Shown: positions 41,113 to 50,627, numbered from the stretch's first letter. The stretch: 64,000 bases of DNA from Flammeovirgaceae bacterium 311 (GCA_000597885.1 CP004371.1:3488501-3552500), one strand, 5' to 3'. The notes: generated by a model not told the origin, from the letters alone. A program made the numbers and translations.

Positions 41113-43221
41113 ATGACAAAACATCTACCCGCTAGCTGCTCCTTTAAGCTGCCATTTGCACTTATACTAGCCTTGAATTTATTGTTTCTGTCAGCCGCAC
41201 ATGGCCAGCAAAACAAACCGCTCCTGCAGCGTAATTGCTCCGCCGTAGAAGTACTGGAGCAACAATTAAGCCTGCATCCGGAGAGAGCAGAGGCAATAAA
41301 AGCCATAGAAGAGCATACCTCCAGATTTATACAGAAACAGCAGGGAGCTCAGTTGGCAACAGGCATTATTACCATTCCGGTAGTGGTGCATGTGGTGTAC
41401 AATAACAGTACCCAAAACATCAGCGATGCACAAATCAAAAGCCAGATAGCAGTGCTTAATGAAGATTTCCGCAGAGCCAATGCCGATGCCGACAACACAT
41501 GGAGCCAGGCAGCCGATGTAGAGATAGAGTTTAAACTGGCAACGGTAAACTACATGGGCACCTCCACCAAAGGTATTACGCGCACCTCTACCAGTGTAAG
41601 CAGCTTTAGCACCAACGATGCAGTAAAATTCTCAAACAAAGGGGGCAGAAATGCCTGGCCCGCCGATAGCTATCTGAACATCTGGGTATGCAACCTCAGT
41701 GGCAATACCCTGGGATATGCCCAGTTTCCGGGCGCCGGTCCGGCCAACACCGATGGAGTAGTGATCAGCTATAAATATTTTGGCACCACCGGCACGGCAA
41801 CGGCTCCTTTTAACAAGGGTCGTACCGCAACGCACGAAGTGGGCCACTGGCTAAACCTGAACCACATCTGGGGCGATGGTGGCTGCGGTGTTGACGACAA
41901 CGTTAGCGATACCCCTGTTTCAGATGCTCCAAATTACGGCTGCGCCCGTAGCCATGTAAGCTGCGGTACCAAAGACATGGTACAAAACTACATGGACTAT
42001 TCTGACGATGCCTGCATGAACCTGTTTACCGCCGGCCAGAAAGCCCGCATGCAGGCCTTGTTTGGCAATGGCGGCATACGGGCCAGCCTGTTAAACTCAC
42101 CCGGACTTGGAGGCGGAGGCACTACCACGCCCCCTGCCAGCTGCAGTACCAATGAGGTAAAATTAAAGCTGCTGCTCGATAACTTCCCCACCGAAACCAG
42201 CTGGCAACTAAGCAGCAGCAATGGCTCTATTGTAGCCTCAGGCGGGCCTTATAATACTGCAGGTGCCACCATTAATGAAACTTTCTGCCTGCCAGATGGC
42301 TGCTACGACTTTGTTATTACCGACTCTTACGGCGATGGCATTTGCTGCTCGCATGGAAATGGCAATTACAGCCTTACCGGTGCCGGAGGAAAAGTGCTGG
42401 CCAGCAGCAACGGAAGTTTTGGCACAACAGAAACCAAAAATATTTGCCTTGGCAGCAGCAACATCCAAAGCTGTGCAGTCCTTAACTTCAATGACTACAG
42501 CATCAGCAGCTTTGCTGATCAGGAAGGTGGCGGCACTTACCAGGTGCAGGAAAGTGGCGCTAGCTTATTTGTAAGCGGCAACACCTGGAAACAGATTCCC
42601 CTCAGCTACACAGTTACTGCCAATACGGTACTGGAGTTTGAATACCGCAGTACCCGAAGGGGAGAAGTACAGGGTATTTCCTTCGATAATGACGAAAGGA
42701 TTTCTCCTGAAACTACTTTTAAGGTTTATGGCAGCCAAAACCTGGGTATTGCCAATTACAATAACTACAGCGGAACTGACTGGAAGAAATACACCATTCC
42801 CGTAGGCTCTTTCTTTACGGGCAGCTTTACTAAATTAGTATTTGTGGGCGATGATGACCGTTATGGCAATCAAACCTCTTACTTCAGAAATGTGAAAATA
42901 TTTGAAGGCAGCTGCGGTAGCACCCGCCTGTCAGACCTTCGTACTGCCGAACAGCCCGTAATTGGCTGGCAGGCTGATCTGGCTTCAGGCATTAACCTTC
43001 ACCCCAATCCTGGTATAGATGTGCTGAACCTGGAGCTAAACGGTGAGAAGCATGCCACTGCCACGCTGTACAGTATTACAGGAAAGCAGGTATGGAAAGG
43101 TACCTTAAAAGAGAGCCAGCCGGTAAGCATTGATGTGTCTGCCCTGCCTTCAGGTATTTACACCCTGCGCTCTTTGGGTGAAAGCGGAACAAGTTATGTT
43201 CAGAAGTTCATCAAAGAATAA
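41113..43221 (+). CDS. M43-family (cytophagalysin/pappalysin) metalloprotease with T9SS sorting domain
   Basis: The 702-residue protein starts with a signal peptide (LALILALNLLFLSAAHGQ region). After a propeptide, the catalytic domain has HEVGHWLNLNH at residues 241-251, giving zinc ligands H241, H245, H251 and catalytic E242; the Met-turn follows in YMDYSDDACMNLF. Two beta-sandwich regions follow (TSWQLSSSNGSIVASGG with GDGICC; and GTYQVQESGASLFVSG). Residues about 628-702 form a type A C-terminal sorting domain: INLHPNPGIDVLNLEL and SGIYTLRS. It is exported by the type IX system and cleaves external protein, perhaps gelatin- or collagen-like. It is monocistronic with its own terminator. Confidence 0.95.
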   Translation: MTKHLPASCSFKLPFALILALNLLFLSAAHGQQNKPLLQRNCSAVEVLEQQLSLHPERAEAIKAIEEHTSRFIQKQQGAQLATGIITIPVVVHVVYNNSTQNISDAQIKSQIAVLNEDFRRANADADNTWSQAADVEIEFKLATVNYMGTSTKGITRTSTSVSSFSTNDAVKFSNKGGRNAWPADSYLNIWVCNLSGNTLGYAQFPGAGPANTDGVVISYKYFGTTGTATAPFNKGRTATHEVGHWLNLNHIWGDGGCGVDDNVSDTPVSDAPNYGCARSHVSCGTKDMVQNYMDYSDDACMNLFTAGQKARMQALFGNGGIRASLLNSPGLGGGGTTTPPASCSTNEVKLKLLLDNFPTETSWQLSSSNGSIVASGGPYNTAGATINETFCLPDGCYDFVITDSYGDGICCSHGNGNYSLTGAGGKVLASSNGSFGTTETKNICLGSSNIQSCAVLNFNDYSISSFADQEGGGTYQVQESGASLFVSGNTWKQIPLSYTVTANTVLEFEYRSTRRGEVQGISFDNDERISPETTFKVYGSQNLGIANYNNYSGTDWKKYTIPVGSFFTGSFTKLVFVGDDDRYGNQTSYFRNVKIFEGSCGSTRLSDLRTAEQPVIGWQADLASGINLHPNPGIDVLNLELNGEKHATATLYSITGKQVWKGTLKESQPVSIDVSALPSGIYTLRSLGESGTSYVQKFIKE

Positions 43222-43260
43222 GGCCTGCAACATTAAAATTTCATCTTTCCAACTTTAACT

Positions 43261-43293
43261 AAAAAGCCTTTTCCTGATAGGAAAAGGCTTTTT
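43261..43293. terminator. Bidirectional terminator after the M43 protease gene
   Basis: Arms AAAAAGCCTTTTCC (43261-43274) and GGAAAAGGCTTTTT (43280-43293) pair perfectly around a 5-nt loop between convergent genes. Confidence 0.92.
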
Positions 43294-43308
43294 GAATTTT
43301 TAAGCAGA

Positions 43309-44031
43309 CTACAACCGGAACACCCAGTCAACCTCCTGAATTTCGTCGTCGTTGCTGATCTGTTGTAACCTGATGGTAGTCCCTTCTACCACCCCTTCAG
43401 CATCGCCCAAAATTTCTCCCGACTGTACATTCAAAAAAATGCGTTTGCCCTCCAGCCTGTAACTGCCACCTGCTGTATGTTCTTCCTGTTTTCTGATCTG
43501 CCCGCTGCATTCCTCTGCCAGAAGGCCCCTGAACCGGAAGCTACCATTCTGCAGCTGCAGCTCCGCCCTCATCAGTTTGGAGTCACAATCAGTTGTCATA
43601 TCCAGCACCAGCGGAAGCGCTTCTTCCTGTACGCTCACCAAACGGTAACTGCCTTCCCGCAATACTCCGTCTGCGGCAGGCGTCCCTGTGGCAGGCGATC
43701 CTGCGGCAGGCGCCTCTGTTGTTCCCGTTTGCGTATTGCCGGTCGCGGGTGCTCTGTTGGCAGGCTGTGGCTTTTTTACCTGTTGCTGTGGCTGGGTTTG
43801 TGGCCGGTTAACAGGTGCTTCTCTGTTTTCACCTATGGCAGGCGCAGGGGTTTCCACAGCTACGCCATCATCAGGTACTCGTGTAAGGGTATCTACAATA
43901 GCAGTATCCACCTGAGGTCTGGTAATAACAATGGTGCTGGTATCCTCTTCGGCAGCACGCTCTTGATTACAGCTGCCCGCTGAAACAGCAAAAACCATCA
44001 GCAGCAGAAAAGAAGGTAGGTGTACTTTCAT
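43309..44031 (-). CDS. Lipoprotein with Pro/Ala/Thr-rich linker and a C-terminal lipocalin/META-like domain
   Basis: The 240-residue protein has a lipobox (FAVSAGSC, Cys about residue 21). Residues 25-125 are low-complexity, rich in Pro, Ala, Thr and Gln (APAAGSPATGTPAADG). The C-terminal part (LREGSYRLVSVQEEALPLVL, LQLQNGSFRFRGLLAEECSG, GSYRLEGKRIFLN) looks like a small beta-barrel of the META/lipocalin kind. Function unknown. The linker DNA has repeated GCAGGCG units, as expected from the codons. It is a single gene, convergent with the protease. Confidence 0.75.
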   Translation of the reverse strand: MKVHLPSFLLLMVFAVSAGSCNQERAAEEDTSTIVITRPQVDTAIVDTLTRVPDDGVAVETPAPAIGENREAPVNRPQTQPQQQVKKPQPANRAPATGNTQTGTTEAPAAGSPATGTPAADGVLREGSYRLVSVQEEALPLVLDMTTDCDSKLMRAELQLQNGSFRFRGLLAEECSGQIRKQEEHTAGGSYRLEGKRIFLNVQSGEILGDAEGVVEGTTIRLQQISNDDEIQEVDWVFRL

Positions 44032-44068
44032 GCCTCCATAACCCGTATAAGGCAGCAGGAGTTTTAGC

Positions 44069-44521
44069 CTATTCCCCGGAACCTATATTTCTGTTAAGGT
44101 GGGCCGAGTAGTTAGGATGCTGGCGGTTGTAGACTTCGTTCAGCAGGCGCGATGTAAAAATATAGTCGGCTGTGGCCCGGTTGCAGGCAACAGGAATATT
44201 CCAGACAGCTGCTATGCGCAACAGCGCCTTTATGTCCGGATCGTGTGGCTGTGCTTCCAGCGGATCCCACAGAAAAATCAGATAATCCACCTCCCCTTCG
44301 GCAATCATTGCGCCAATCTGCAGATCGCCTCCCAGGGGGCCGCTTTTTAAAAGCTTAACCTCCAGACCAGTTTCTTCATTGATAAGCTTTCCGGTAGTAC
44401 CTGTGGCTAACAGGCGATATTCCTCCAGCAGCTCTTTATTATGCTGGCACCATTCTACCAGGTCTTTCTTCTTGTTGTCGTGCGCCACAAGAGCAACTGC
44501 AGCTTTGGTTTTGGTGTTCAT
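44069..44521 (-). CDS. mgsA: Methylglyoxal synthase
   Basis: ATG at 44521 (MNTKTKAAVALVAHDNKK) is chosen; another in-frame ATG lies 18 bp upstream. The 150-residue cytosolic enzyme turns dihydroxyacetone phosphate into methylglyoxal and phosphate. Family motifs are present: VALVAHDNKKKDL, LLATGTTGKLI, LKSGPLGGDLQIGA with the catalytic Asp in GGDLQ, and DPLEAQPHDPDIKALLRIA. It drains triose phosphate when phosphate is short. It is divergent from the methyltransferase gene with 85 bp between the starts. Confidence 0.96.
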   Translation of the reverse strand: MNTKTKAAVALVAHDNKKKDLVEWCQHNKELLEEYRLLATGTTGKLINEETGLEVKLLKSGPLGGDLQIGAMIAEGEVDYLIFLWDPLEAQPHDPDIKALLRIAAVWNIPVACNRATADYIFTSRLLNEVYNRQHPNYSAHLNRNIGSGE

Positions 44522-44606
44522 GGCATACAAGTTCTGCAATAGCAGTCACTTTTCCACAACCGGGAGCCTACAATTTTGTTACCTAACCGTACCCTATCTC
44601 TCTTTT

Positions 44607-45656
44607 ATGAAATTAGATGCCATTGCACAGAATCCCCTTGAGTGGCTGGCCTTAAAATCCGGCATGGTCCCTACCCCTTTAGGCCATAGCCATATTGCTT
44701 TTATTCTTTCAAAAGTCATACTGGAGGCAACAGATGCCGGTATTTTTGAGGCACTGGAAGCTAACCCCCTTCCCATTAAACAGCTGGCCAAACAACTGAA
44801 ACTGCATGAAATGGCCCTGCAAAGCCTTATGAATGTGCTGGCCTCTTCCGGCTATGTAGCGTACAAAAGCCAGCAATGGGAACTTACCAAGCTTTCCCGT
44901 AAATGGATGCTCCGCAGCAGCCCCGATTCTGTGGCGGCCATGATGGTGCTGGATAACAGGGTATGCTGGCAGTGGATGAATCACCTGGGCGATTTCTTAA
45001 AAACCGGTAAGGGGCTTGGCTTTCATACCATTCTAAAAGAAGATGAATGGGGCTACTACCAGGATGCTATGGCCTCTGCCGCCCGGGCGCAAAGCCGGGA
45101 GGTGGGCAAACGGGTACCTGTACCCAAGGGAGCCAGCCAGATGCTGGACATTGGCGGCTCGCATGGCCTGCACGCGGTAGCACTCTGCCGCAAGCAAAAA
45201 AGCCTGCAGGCCACTATTATGGATTTACCCGAAGCCATTCGCTGGGCTCGCCCAATTCTGGAGCAGGAGGGCATGGGCGATCAGGTACAGCACAAAGCAG
45301 GCAATATTCTGGAAGATGAACTTCCGGCGCAGCAGTATGACCTGATCCTGATGTCGAGCCTTAGCCACCACTTCAGCACTTCACAAAATATGCTTATTGC
45401 AGAAAAGATAGCTCATGCATTAAAACCCGGCGGTTATTATGTACTGATGGACTTTGTAAGGCCTGAACCAAAAACAGACTCAGACCTGATTGGCAGCAGC
45501 AGTGATCTGTTCTTTGCCCTAAGCAGCACGGCAGGCACCTACACAGTCAAGGAAATGAAACGCTGGCAAAAAGATGCCGGACTGCAGCACCACAAGCTTA
45601 TCCGCTTTTTCACAATCCCTAATTGTGTGGCTGTTATAGGAAAGAAACAGCAATAA
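44607..45656 (+). CDS. SAM-dependent O-methyltransferase (ASMT/plant-OMT type)
   Basis: ATG at 44607 (MKLDAIAQNPLEWLAL) is chosen; the open frame continues upstream but only over the methylglyoxal synthase gene. The 349-residue protein has an N-terminal winged-helix dimerisation domain (ATDAGIFEALEANPLPIKQLAKQL) and a C-terminal Rossmann methyltransferase: QMLDIGGSHGLHAVAL (SAM motif I), TIMDLPEAIRWARP (acidic motif II) and DLILMSSLSHHFS, then LKPGGYYVLMDFV. The substrate is probably a small aromatic or polyketide-like molecule, not known here. It is a single gene with no biosynthetic neighbours. Confidence 0.92.
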   Translation: MKLDAIAQNPLEWLALKSGMVPTPLGHSHIAFILSKVILEATDAGIFEALEANPLPIKQLAKQLKLHEMALQSLMNVLASSGYVAYKSQQWELTKLSRKWMLRSSPDSVAAMMVLDNRVCWQWMNHLGDFLKTGKGLGFHTILKEDEWGYYQDAMASAARAQSREVGKRVPVPKGASQMLDIGGSHGLHAVALCRKQKSLQATIMDLPEAIRWARPILEQEGMGDQVQHKAGNILEDELPAQQYDLILMSSLSHHFSTSQNMLIAEKIAHALKPGGYYVLMDFVRPEPKTDSDLIGSSSDLFFALSSTAGTYTVKEMKRWQKDAGLQHHKLIRFFTIPNCVAVIGKKQQ

Positions 45657-45865
45657 CTCATGCCCGGTATTTAAGGCAACTTCTTGTGAAATTTTATTAG
45701 AATTTTGCCGACCTTTGTGCCCTGATACATTTTGACTGCTGGTTTAACCAGCCTCTGCATAACCCTATGCACCGGCTTTAATCCGCTATATTTTACCGGA
45801 TCAGCGGATTTTTTTCTGGTGTGTGCAGGCCCCGAATATATTAGTAGGCATATTATTTTAATACC

Positions 45866-47074
45866 ATGCAGGCTATCCAAATCAAAAAAACAGCATACCC
45901 TAAAAGGGTAGTGGTGGAGGTAACGGATAAGCATCAGGAGAAGGAATTCCTGCAGGTGCATATAAACCGCAACAAGCATAATCCAAGCTGGATTAGACCG
46001 CTGGATAAAGATATTACCAGCATATATGATCCCGCCAAAAACAAGTACTTCAGGCATGGCGAAGCCATTCGCTGGCTGCTCTACGACGAAGGTGGCGAAG
46101 CCATAGGGCGTGTTGCTGCCTTTGTAAACAAGCGATACAGGAATAAGGGCGATGGTATGCAGGTGGGAGGTATTGGCTTTTTTGATTGCATTGATCAGCA
46201 GGAAGCCGCAAACCAGCTGTTCGATACAGCCGCCCAATGGCTGCAGCAAAGAGGTATGGAGGCAATGGATGGCCCCATAAACTTTGGTGAACGCGACAGA
46301 TGGTGGGGCCTTCTTGTATCGGGCTTTCAGCCCCCATTGTACACCATGAACTACAATCCGCCTTACTACCAGCGCTTGTTTGAGGATTATGGCTTTCGCA
46401 ACTTCTACAACCAGGTGTGCTGGAGCCTGCCTGTTGCCAGCCAGTCGGTACAGCTGCAGGAAAAATTCTACCATGCCCATAAAAGTTTTGCGTCTAATCC
46501 CGATTTCAGAGCCGAACATGTAAAAAAATCTCAGCTTAAGAAGTTCTCTGAAGATTTCTGCACAGTATATAACAAGGCCTGGTCTAAACACGAAGGCAAT
46601 AAGAATATGAGCCCCGCACAGGCTTACAAGCTTTTCTCATCCATGAAACCCATTATGGATGAGAAACTGGTCTGGTTTGCTTACCACCGCGAAGAGCCGG
46701 TGGCCATGTGGCTCAATATTCCCGATATAAATGGGATTGTAAAACACCTGGATGGTAAATTTAACCTGTTGGCCCGGCTTAAATTTCTGATCATGAAACA
46801 GGCAGGCTTCTGTACCAAATTTGTAGGCCTGGCCTATGGAATTGTACCTGAGTTCCAGGGAACGGGCGTAGATTATTTTATGATTGTGGAAGCAGAAAAG
46901 GTAATTAAATCCTCCACAAAGTATAAGCATGTAGAGCTGCAGTGGCAGGGCGATTTTAATCCCAAAATGCTGAACATATCCAGGAACCTGGGTGCGGAGC
47001 AGAGCCGGCTGCTGGTTACTTACCGTTATCTGTTCGATCCTGCCAGGGCCTTTCACCGCCACCCTGTTCTTTAG
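45866..47074 (+). CDS. GNAT-fold hypothetical protein (about 400 aa)
   Basis: The 402-residue cytosolic protein opens with a domain (KEFLQVHINRNKHNPSWIRPLD) and shows acyltransferase-like strands: EAIGRVAAFVNKRYRNKGDG, GGIGFFDCIDQQEAANQLFDTAAQWLQQRGMEAMDGP, and near the C-terminus VGLAYGIVPEFQGTGVDYFMI, which resembles the CoA-binding loop. This full-length type is common in Bacteroidota and usually left as hypothetical or GNAT-like. The substrate is unknown. It is monocistronic with a following terminator. Confidence 0.85.
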   Translation: MQAIQIKKTAYPKRVVVEVTDKHQEKEFLQVHINRNKHNPSWIRPLDKDITSIYDPAKNKYFRHGEAIRWLLYDEGGEAIGRVAAFVNKRYRNKGDGMQVGGIGFFDCIDQQEAANQLFDTAAQWLQQRGMEAMDGPINFGERDRWWGLLVSGFQPPLYTMNYNPPYYQRLFEDYGFRNFYNQVCWSLPVASQSVQLQEKFYHAHKSFASNPDFRAEHVKKSQLKKFSEDFCTVYNKAWSKHEGNKNMSPAQAYKLFSSMKPIMDEKLVWFAYHREEPVAMWLNIPDINGIVKHLDGKFNLLARLKFLIMKQAGFCTKFVGLAYGIVPEFQGTGVDYFMIVEAEKVIKSSTKYKHVELQWQGDFNPKMLNISRNLGAEQSRLLVTYRYLFDPARAFHRHPVL

Positions 47075-47095
47075 TCCGGGGATTCCAGCAGGCAA

Positions 47096-47124
47096 AAAAA
47101 AGCAGGATTAACTCCTGCTTTTTT
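47096..47124. terminator. Bidirectional terminator between convergent genes
   Basis: Arms AGCAGGA and TCCTGCT extended by A/T runs, loop TTAAC. It serves the GNAT-like gene and the S41 protease gene. Confidence 0.9.
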
Positions 47125-47159
47125 CTTATATAATATAGACCGCCTGAAGCGTGACTCTC

Positions 47160-48605
47160 TTAGAGCTGTGGTGCTTTATCGAAGATCAGGCGGTTACTCC
47201 TTGTTTTTTTATCGATTGATGACATGATCGGGATAAGCGGTTCTACCTCACGCGCAGCTTTGGTAGATATTCTGGCACCCTCGCCACTGATCAGCTCCAT
47301 GGCCCTGGCAAGCAGCGGCTCATTGATATCACCAAGCTGCCGGAAGGGGAACAGGCTAAATTCCGAAATCTCGTTACCGGCATCAGGGGTAAAGCCGTTG
47401 GCATAATCGGATTGTCCCTGGCTGTTGTAGATCTGAAACACAATTGGCAGCAGACCATAGTGGTTGTCAGGATTCTCCTTATCCTCAATAGGAACAGAAC
47501 CAACATTTTTGCCCACCGTTTTCTCGCCAATCACCACTACATCCATATAGGGCTTCAGACCATTAATAATTAGCTCGCTGGCCGAAGCGGACCTTGAGCC
47601 AACCAAAACATAAATAGTACCAGAGGCTAAGTTATTGCCAATTGCTTCCCCTTTGTTACTGAACTTGCCCCTTAGAATATCGTCACCATCAGCTCTGCTG
47701 CTGATATAGTCCTGATACAGCTTGTTCCAGCGGTTCTCGTAAAAAACTTTGGTGTTATTTACATTCTGACCTACCAGGCTTGCCAGGTTAGCTGCCGAAG
47801 ATACTGAACCCCCGCTATTATAACGCAGATCCAGGATAAGCTCATTTACACCCTTACTTTTGAAATCAGCAATAATGTTATCCATTTCCCTGTCGTACTC
47901 ATTGGTATTACCTACACCCGGAGAAAAGAAATTATACACAAAGTAGCCTACGCTCTTACCATTGGGTGCTACATATACCGTATCCAGGTAATTAGGATTT
48001 TCGGACAACTCCACTGCTGTCAGCGCTACACCAGTCTGGGTATCATAGTCATTTTTTGCCTCATTGAAACGACGTAAGTCAACAGTGTGGTTTTCCGCTA
48101 CCTTTGCTATCACGCTCTGGTAGTTAGACATATTAAGCGTCTGGCCATTGATGCTGGTAATCACATCGCCCCTTTTCAGGCCGGCCTCCCGGGCTGGAGA
48201 ATTATTCTTAACATACAGGATCACAGCCACCACACCATCGTCGCCAGATCTGCTGAGCATAAACTCATATCCCGCTTCCCGGCTAACACCGTTCAGGCTC
48301 TTCATAAGCTCCTGATAATCAGCAATGATGTATGAAAACCTGTCTTTAGAAGAAAGCAGGTTTTTATAGAAATCTTCCGGCTCCTGCTGCATATTGGGTT
48401 CGGCAGGCAATTCGTCTTCCCAGAGGTAGATCTCCTCCATCACACCATAGATCCAGTTATTGGTTTGGAGCTGCTGATCAGTTACTTCAGTTTCAGGAGC
48501 AGGAATGACAGGCGCTACCGCCTCATCTTTTTCGCACGACACGTTAATACCAACAATCAGGGCGAAAGCCAACAGCTGGTAGAAAAACTTATTGTATTTA
48601 TGCAT
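47160..48605 (-). CDS. S41-family (C-terminal-processing) serine protease, lipoprotein
   Basis: The 481-residue protein has a lipobox (LIVGINVSC, Cys about residue 24). A PDZ domain follows at about 130-215 (GVVAVILYVKNNSPAREAGLKRGDVITSINGQ, split here by eye). The protease core has LILDLRYNSGGSVSSA, then SRSASASE with Ser341, and GEKTVGKNVGS with Lys366; the Ser and Lys are 25 residues apart as in CtpA and Prc. It degrades envelope proteins from the periplasmic or surface face. It starts 12 bp behind a small secreted protein gene, so the two are probably one operon. Confidence 0.94.
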   Translation of the reverse strand: MHKYNKFFYQLLAFALIVGINVSCEKDEAVAPVIPAPETEVTDQQLQTNNWIYGVMEEIYLWEDELPAEPNMQQEPEDFYKNLLSSKDRFSYIIADYQELMKSLNGVSREAGYEFMLSRSGDDGVVAVILYVKNNSPAREAGLKRGDVITSINGQTLNMSNYQSVIAKVAENHTVDLRRFNEAKNDYDTQTGVALTAVELSENPNYLDTVYVAPNGKSVGYFVYNFFSPGVGNTNEYDREMDNIIADFKSKGVNELILDLRYNSGGSVSSAANLASLVGQNVNNTKVFYENRWNKLYQDYISSRADGDDILRGKFSNKGEAIGNNLASGTIYVLVGSRSASASELIINGLKPYMDVVVIGEKTVGKNVGSVPIEDKENPDNHYGLLPIVFQIYNSQGQSDYANGFTPDAGNEISEFSLFPFRQLGDINEPLLARAMELISGEGARISTKAAREVEPLIPIMSSIDKKTRSNRLIFDKAPQL

Positions 48606-48617
48606 GTACCAAACGCT

Positions 48618-49268
48618 TTACTTTGAAAGAATGATTTTTTGTTTTCGGTCCGAAATACCAAGCTGTAGCGGCTGGTACCTCTTACTTTTTATTGTAACGT
48701 TACTACCCACCGGAAAATTCTCCAGCAGCGCCATTCCACACTTATTACTGATGGCCAGCACATTACCTTCTTCATCCAGAAGCTGTGCTCCTTTTACCGG
48801 CTTTCCTTTTTTATTTACAATTTCCAGCCAGAAATGTGCTTTTTCAGGTGCTGCCTCAACCATAAAAACACCGTCCTTTGCTGCCGGTCCGTATAGGTTT
48901 ATGGCTTGCCTGCCGCGCAGCACATCTATTTTTTGAAAGGGTATATGCTCAAGAGAATCTGCCGGAACAGGCTTTCCATTGAGCACCACCAGCGGTCCTG
49001 CTTTATTCTGGCCCGATGGCTTCGACTTTGTGAGCAGCAAGGCGCCTTTAGCCCCTGCCGGTCCGTAGATTGCCTGAGCTTTTTGTGGGGAAAGATACTG
49101 TATTTCAAAATGGCTACTATCGCTAAGTGCCTGAAGTTCCTGTTCTGTAGCGGGCTGGCCATCGATGATGATCAGCGTTTCATTGCCTCCACCTCTGGAT
49201 TGTGCCCGGGCATCAAAGTTCAGGAGAATAAAAAGGCCTGCAAGCACTACAGTTATATACATCTTCAT
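48618..49268 (-). CDS. Secreted protein with two TonB-plug-like repeats and an Ig-like tail
   Basis: The 216-residue protein has a signal peptide (VVLAGLFILLNFDARA). It contains two related units: LIIIDGQPA ... AIYGPAGAKGALLLTK (about 30-82) and LVVLNGKPVP ... NLYGPAAKDGVFMVEA (about 92-137). Both resemble the plug motif of SusC proteins (VDG ... IYG.RG.NGV.I.T) but no barrel follows. The remaining residues (FWLEIVNKKGKPVKGAQLL, KIILSK) look like a carboxypeptidase-regulatory sandwich. It sits just upstream of the S41 protease. Function unknown; a periplasmic partner or decoy for TonB-linked receptors is one idea. Confidence 0.75.
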   Translation of the reverse strand: MKMYITVVLAGLFILLNFDARAQSRGGGNETLIIIDGQPATEQELQALSDSSHFEIQYLSPQKAQAIYGPAGAKGALLLTKSKPSGQNKAGPLVVLNGKPVPADSLEHIPFQKIDVLRGRQAINLYGPAAKDGVFMVEAAPEKAHFWLEIVNKKGKPVKGAQLLDEEGNVLAISNKCGMALLENFPVGSNVTIKSKRYQPLQLGISDRKQKIILSK

Positions 49269-49646
49269 AAAATTGCCGGATTAAGGATTCAACAAATTCA
49301 ACAGCAGCGGCACATTAAGTTGCCGACACAAAAGAACTTAGCTGTAACAACATAATCCAAAATAGTGCCAGTTCTGGCAACAGCAGATAAGCAACATCCT
49401 GGAAAGTAAAATGGAAACGTATAGTTCCAAGGTAATTCTATTTACCAACGGCCACAGCTGTCGGTTTCTAAACCGGGCCGTATAACCCTGACAGGTGTAA
49501 ACCAGCTGCCCACTTTGCGCATATCTGGTTTCATAAAACAGTCAGGTTCACAGCAAGCAAAAAAAACACCACCCTAAACCGGATGGTGCATTAATCAACA
49601 GCTGGTATATTTCTTTTAACAACACCTGCTCCAGCAAAAAACGGGG
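49269..49646. other. Intergenic region with the terminator of the oxidoreductase gene
   Basis: No gene. A stem at 49566-49589 (CACCACCC and GGATGGTG with one mismatch) precedes a U-run on the minus strand and ends the oxidoreductase transcript. The left part should hold the promoter of the plug-like protein gene. Confidence 0.6.
49558..49589 (-). terminator. Intrinsic terminator of the MDR oxidoreductase gene
   Basis: An 8-bp stem with one mismatch is followed by eight Us on the minus strand, about 60 bp after the stop. Confidence 0.75.
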
Positions 49647-50609
49647 CTATTTTTTGCCGGTATCTTCGGCATATAGGCTTACAATAATTTTACCACTGGC
49701 GTGGCCTTCTTCGCTTTTCCGGTGTGCCTCGTCAATATCCTCCAGCGGATATACGCTGTCAATAACCGGCTTTACCTGGCCATCATCAATAAGGGTTCTT
49801 ATTTCGCTTAGGTCTGTAGGATTGACTTTTAGATGAATGATGTGCGAGCTCTGGTTTCCCACCACCTTAGAGGCAAAAGCCCAGAAAACTTTATCTGCAG
49901 AAGGCAGTGTAGATACAAACTGTCCCCCTTCACGCAAAGCTTTTCTGGCTTTGCTGAACGACATGGTTCCATGTGCATCAAAAATAAGATCATAGGTTGG
50001 CGTATCTGGCAGGGGCGATTCCTGCTCGTAATTGATAACCCGGTCGGCACCTAGCTTCTGCACCATTTCCACATGCCGGCCGCTGCATACGCCTGTTACA
50101 CTGGCATGGTACGCCCGTGCTAACTGCACGGCAAAAGAGCCTACACCCCCGGAAGCACCATTCACCAGAACCTTCAGCCCTGCCCTAAGACCACCTTTCT
50201 TCAGTCCCTGCAGCGCTGTAAGGGCAGCCATAGGTACTGCTGCTGCCTCTTCGTGGCTTAAACTTGTTGGTTTTGGGGCCAGCTTATTTACTTTTACAGC
50301 CAGGTATTCGGCATAGGCACCTCCTTTAACAGCATTGTTCATGCCATACACCAGCTGGCCCGGCTCATAACCACTGGCATTAGGGCCGGTTTCAACAATT
50401 TCACCGCTGAAATCAGAACCCAGCACCTTCGGAAAATCTCTGCCTGTTAAAAGTTTTAATCCTCCCTTGCGGATCTTCCAGTCTACCGGGTTGATGGAAG
50501 TGGCTCGTACCCGCACCAGTACCTCATCATCGGTGGGAGTAGGTCTGGGCACGTCCTGGATACGTAGTGAATCGGCAGAGCCGTAGCGTTTTATAATAGC
50601 AGCTTTCAT
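49647..50609 (-). CDS. NAD(P)-dependent MDR oxidoreductase (quinone oxidoreductase-like)
   Basis: The 320-residue protein is a full-length medium-chain dehydrogenase without zinc-binding Cys residues. GroES-like domain: VRATSINPVDWKIRKGG, VLGSDFSGEIVETG. Rossmann domain: LVNGASGGVGSFAVQLARA (AxxGxxG-type) and GADRVINYEQE. It reduces quinones or enones with NADPH in the cytosol. It stands alone and is bounded by terminators on both sides. Confidence 0.94.
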   Translation of the reverse strand: MKAAIIKRYGSADSLRIQDVPRPTPTDDEVLVRVRATSINPVDWKIRKGGLKLLTGRDFPKVLGSDFSGEIVETGPNASGYEPGQLVYGMNNAVKGGAYAEYLAVKVNKLAPKPTSLSHEEAAAVPMAALTALQGLKKGGLRAGLKVLVNGASGGVGSFAVQLARAYHASVTGVCSGRHVEMVQKLGADRVINYEQESPLPDTPTYDLIFDAHGTMSFSKARKALREGGQFVSTLPSADKVFWAFASKVVGNQSSHIIHLKVNPTDLSEIRTLIDDGQVKPVIDSVYPLEDIDEAHRKSEEGHASGKIIVSLYAEDTGKK

Positions 50610-50627
50610 GGCTTAGAATTTTAAATT

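Noticed and set aside
43477-43983. 168-codon plus-strand frame rich in Arg, Cys and Gly
   Set aside because: It mirrors the Pro/Ala-rich linker of the lipoprotein on the other strand; the composition explains the open frame.
45671-46591. 306-codon minus-strand open frame
   Set aside because: It is opposite the GNAT-like gene and its upstream region; the plus-strand product has recognisable strands and a terminator.
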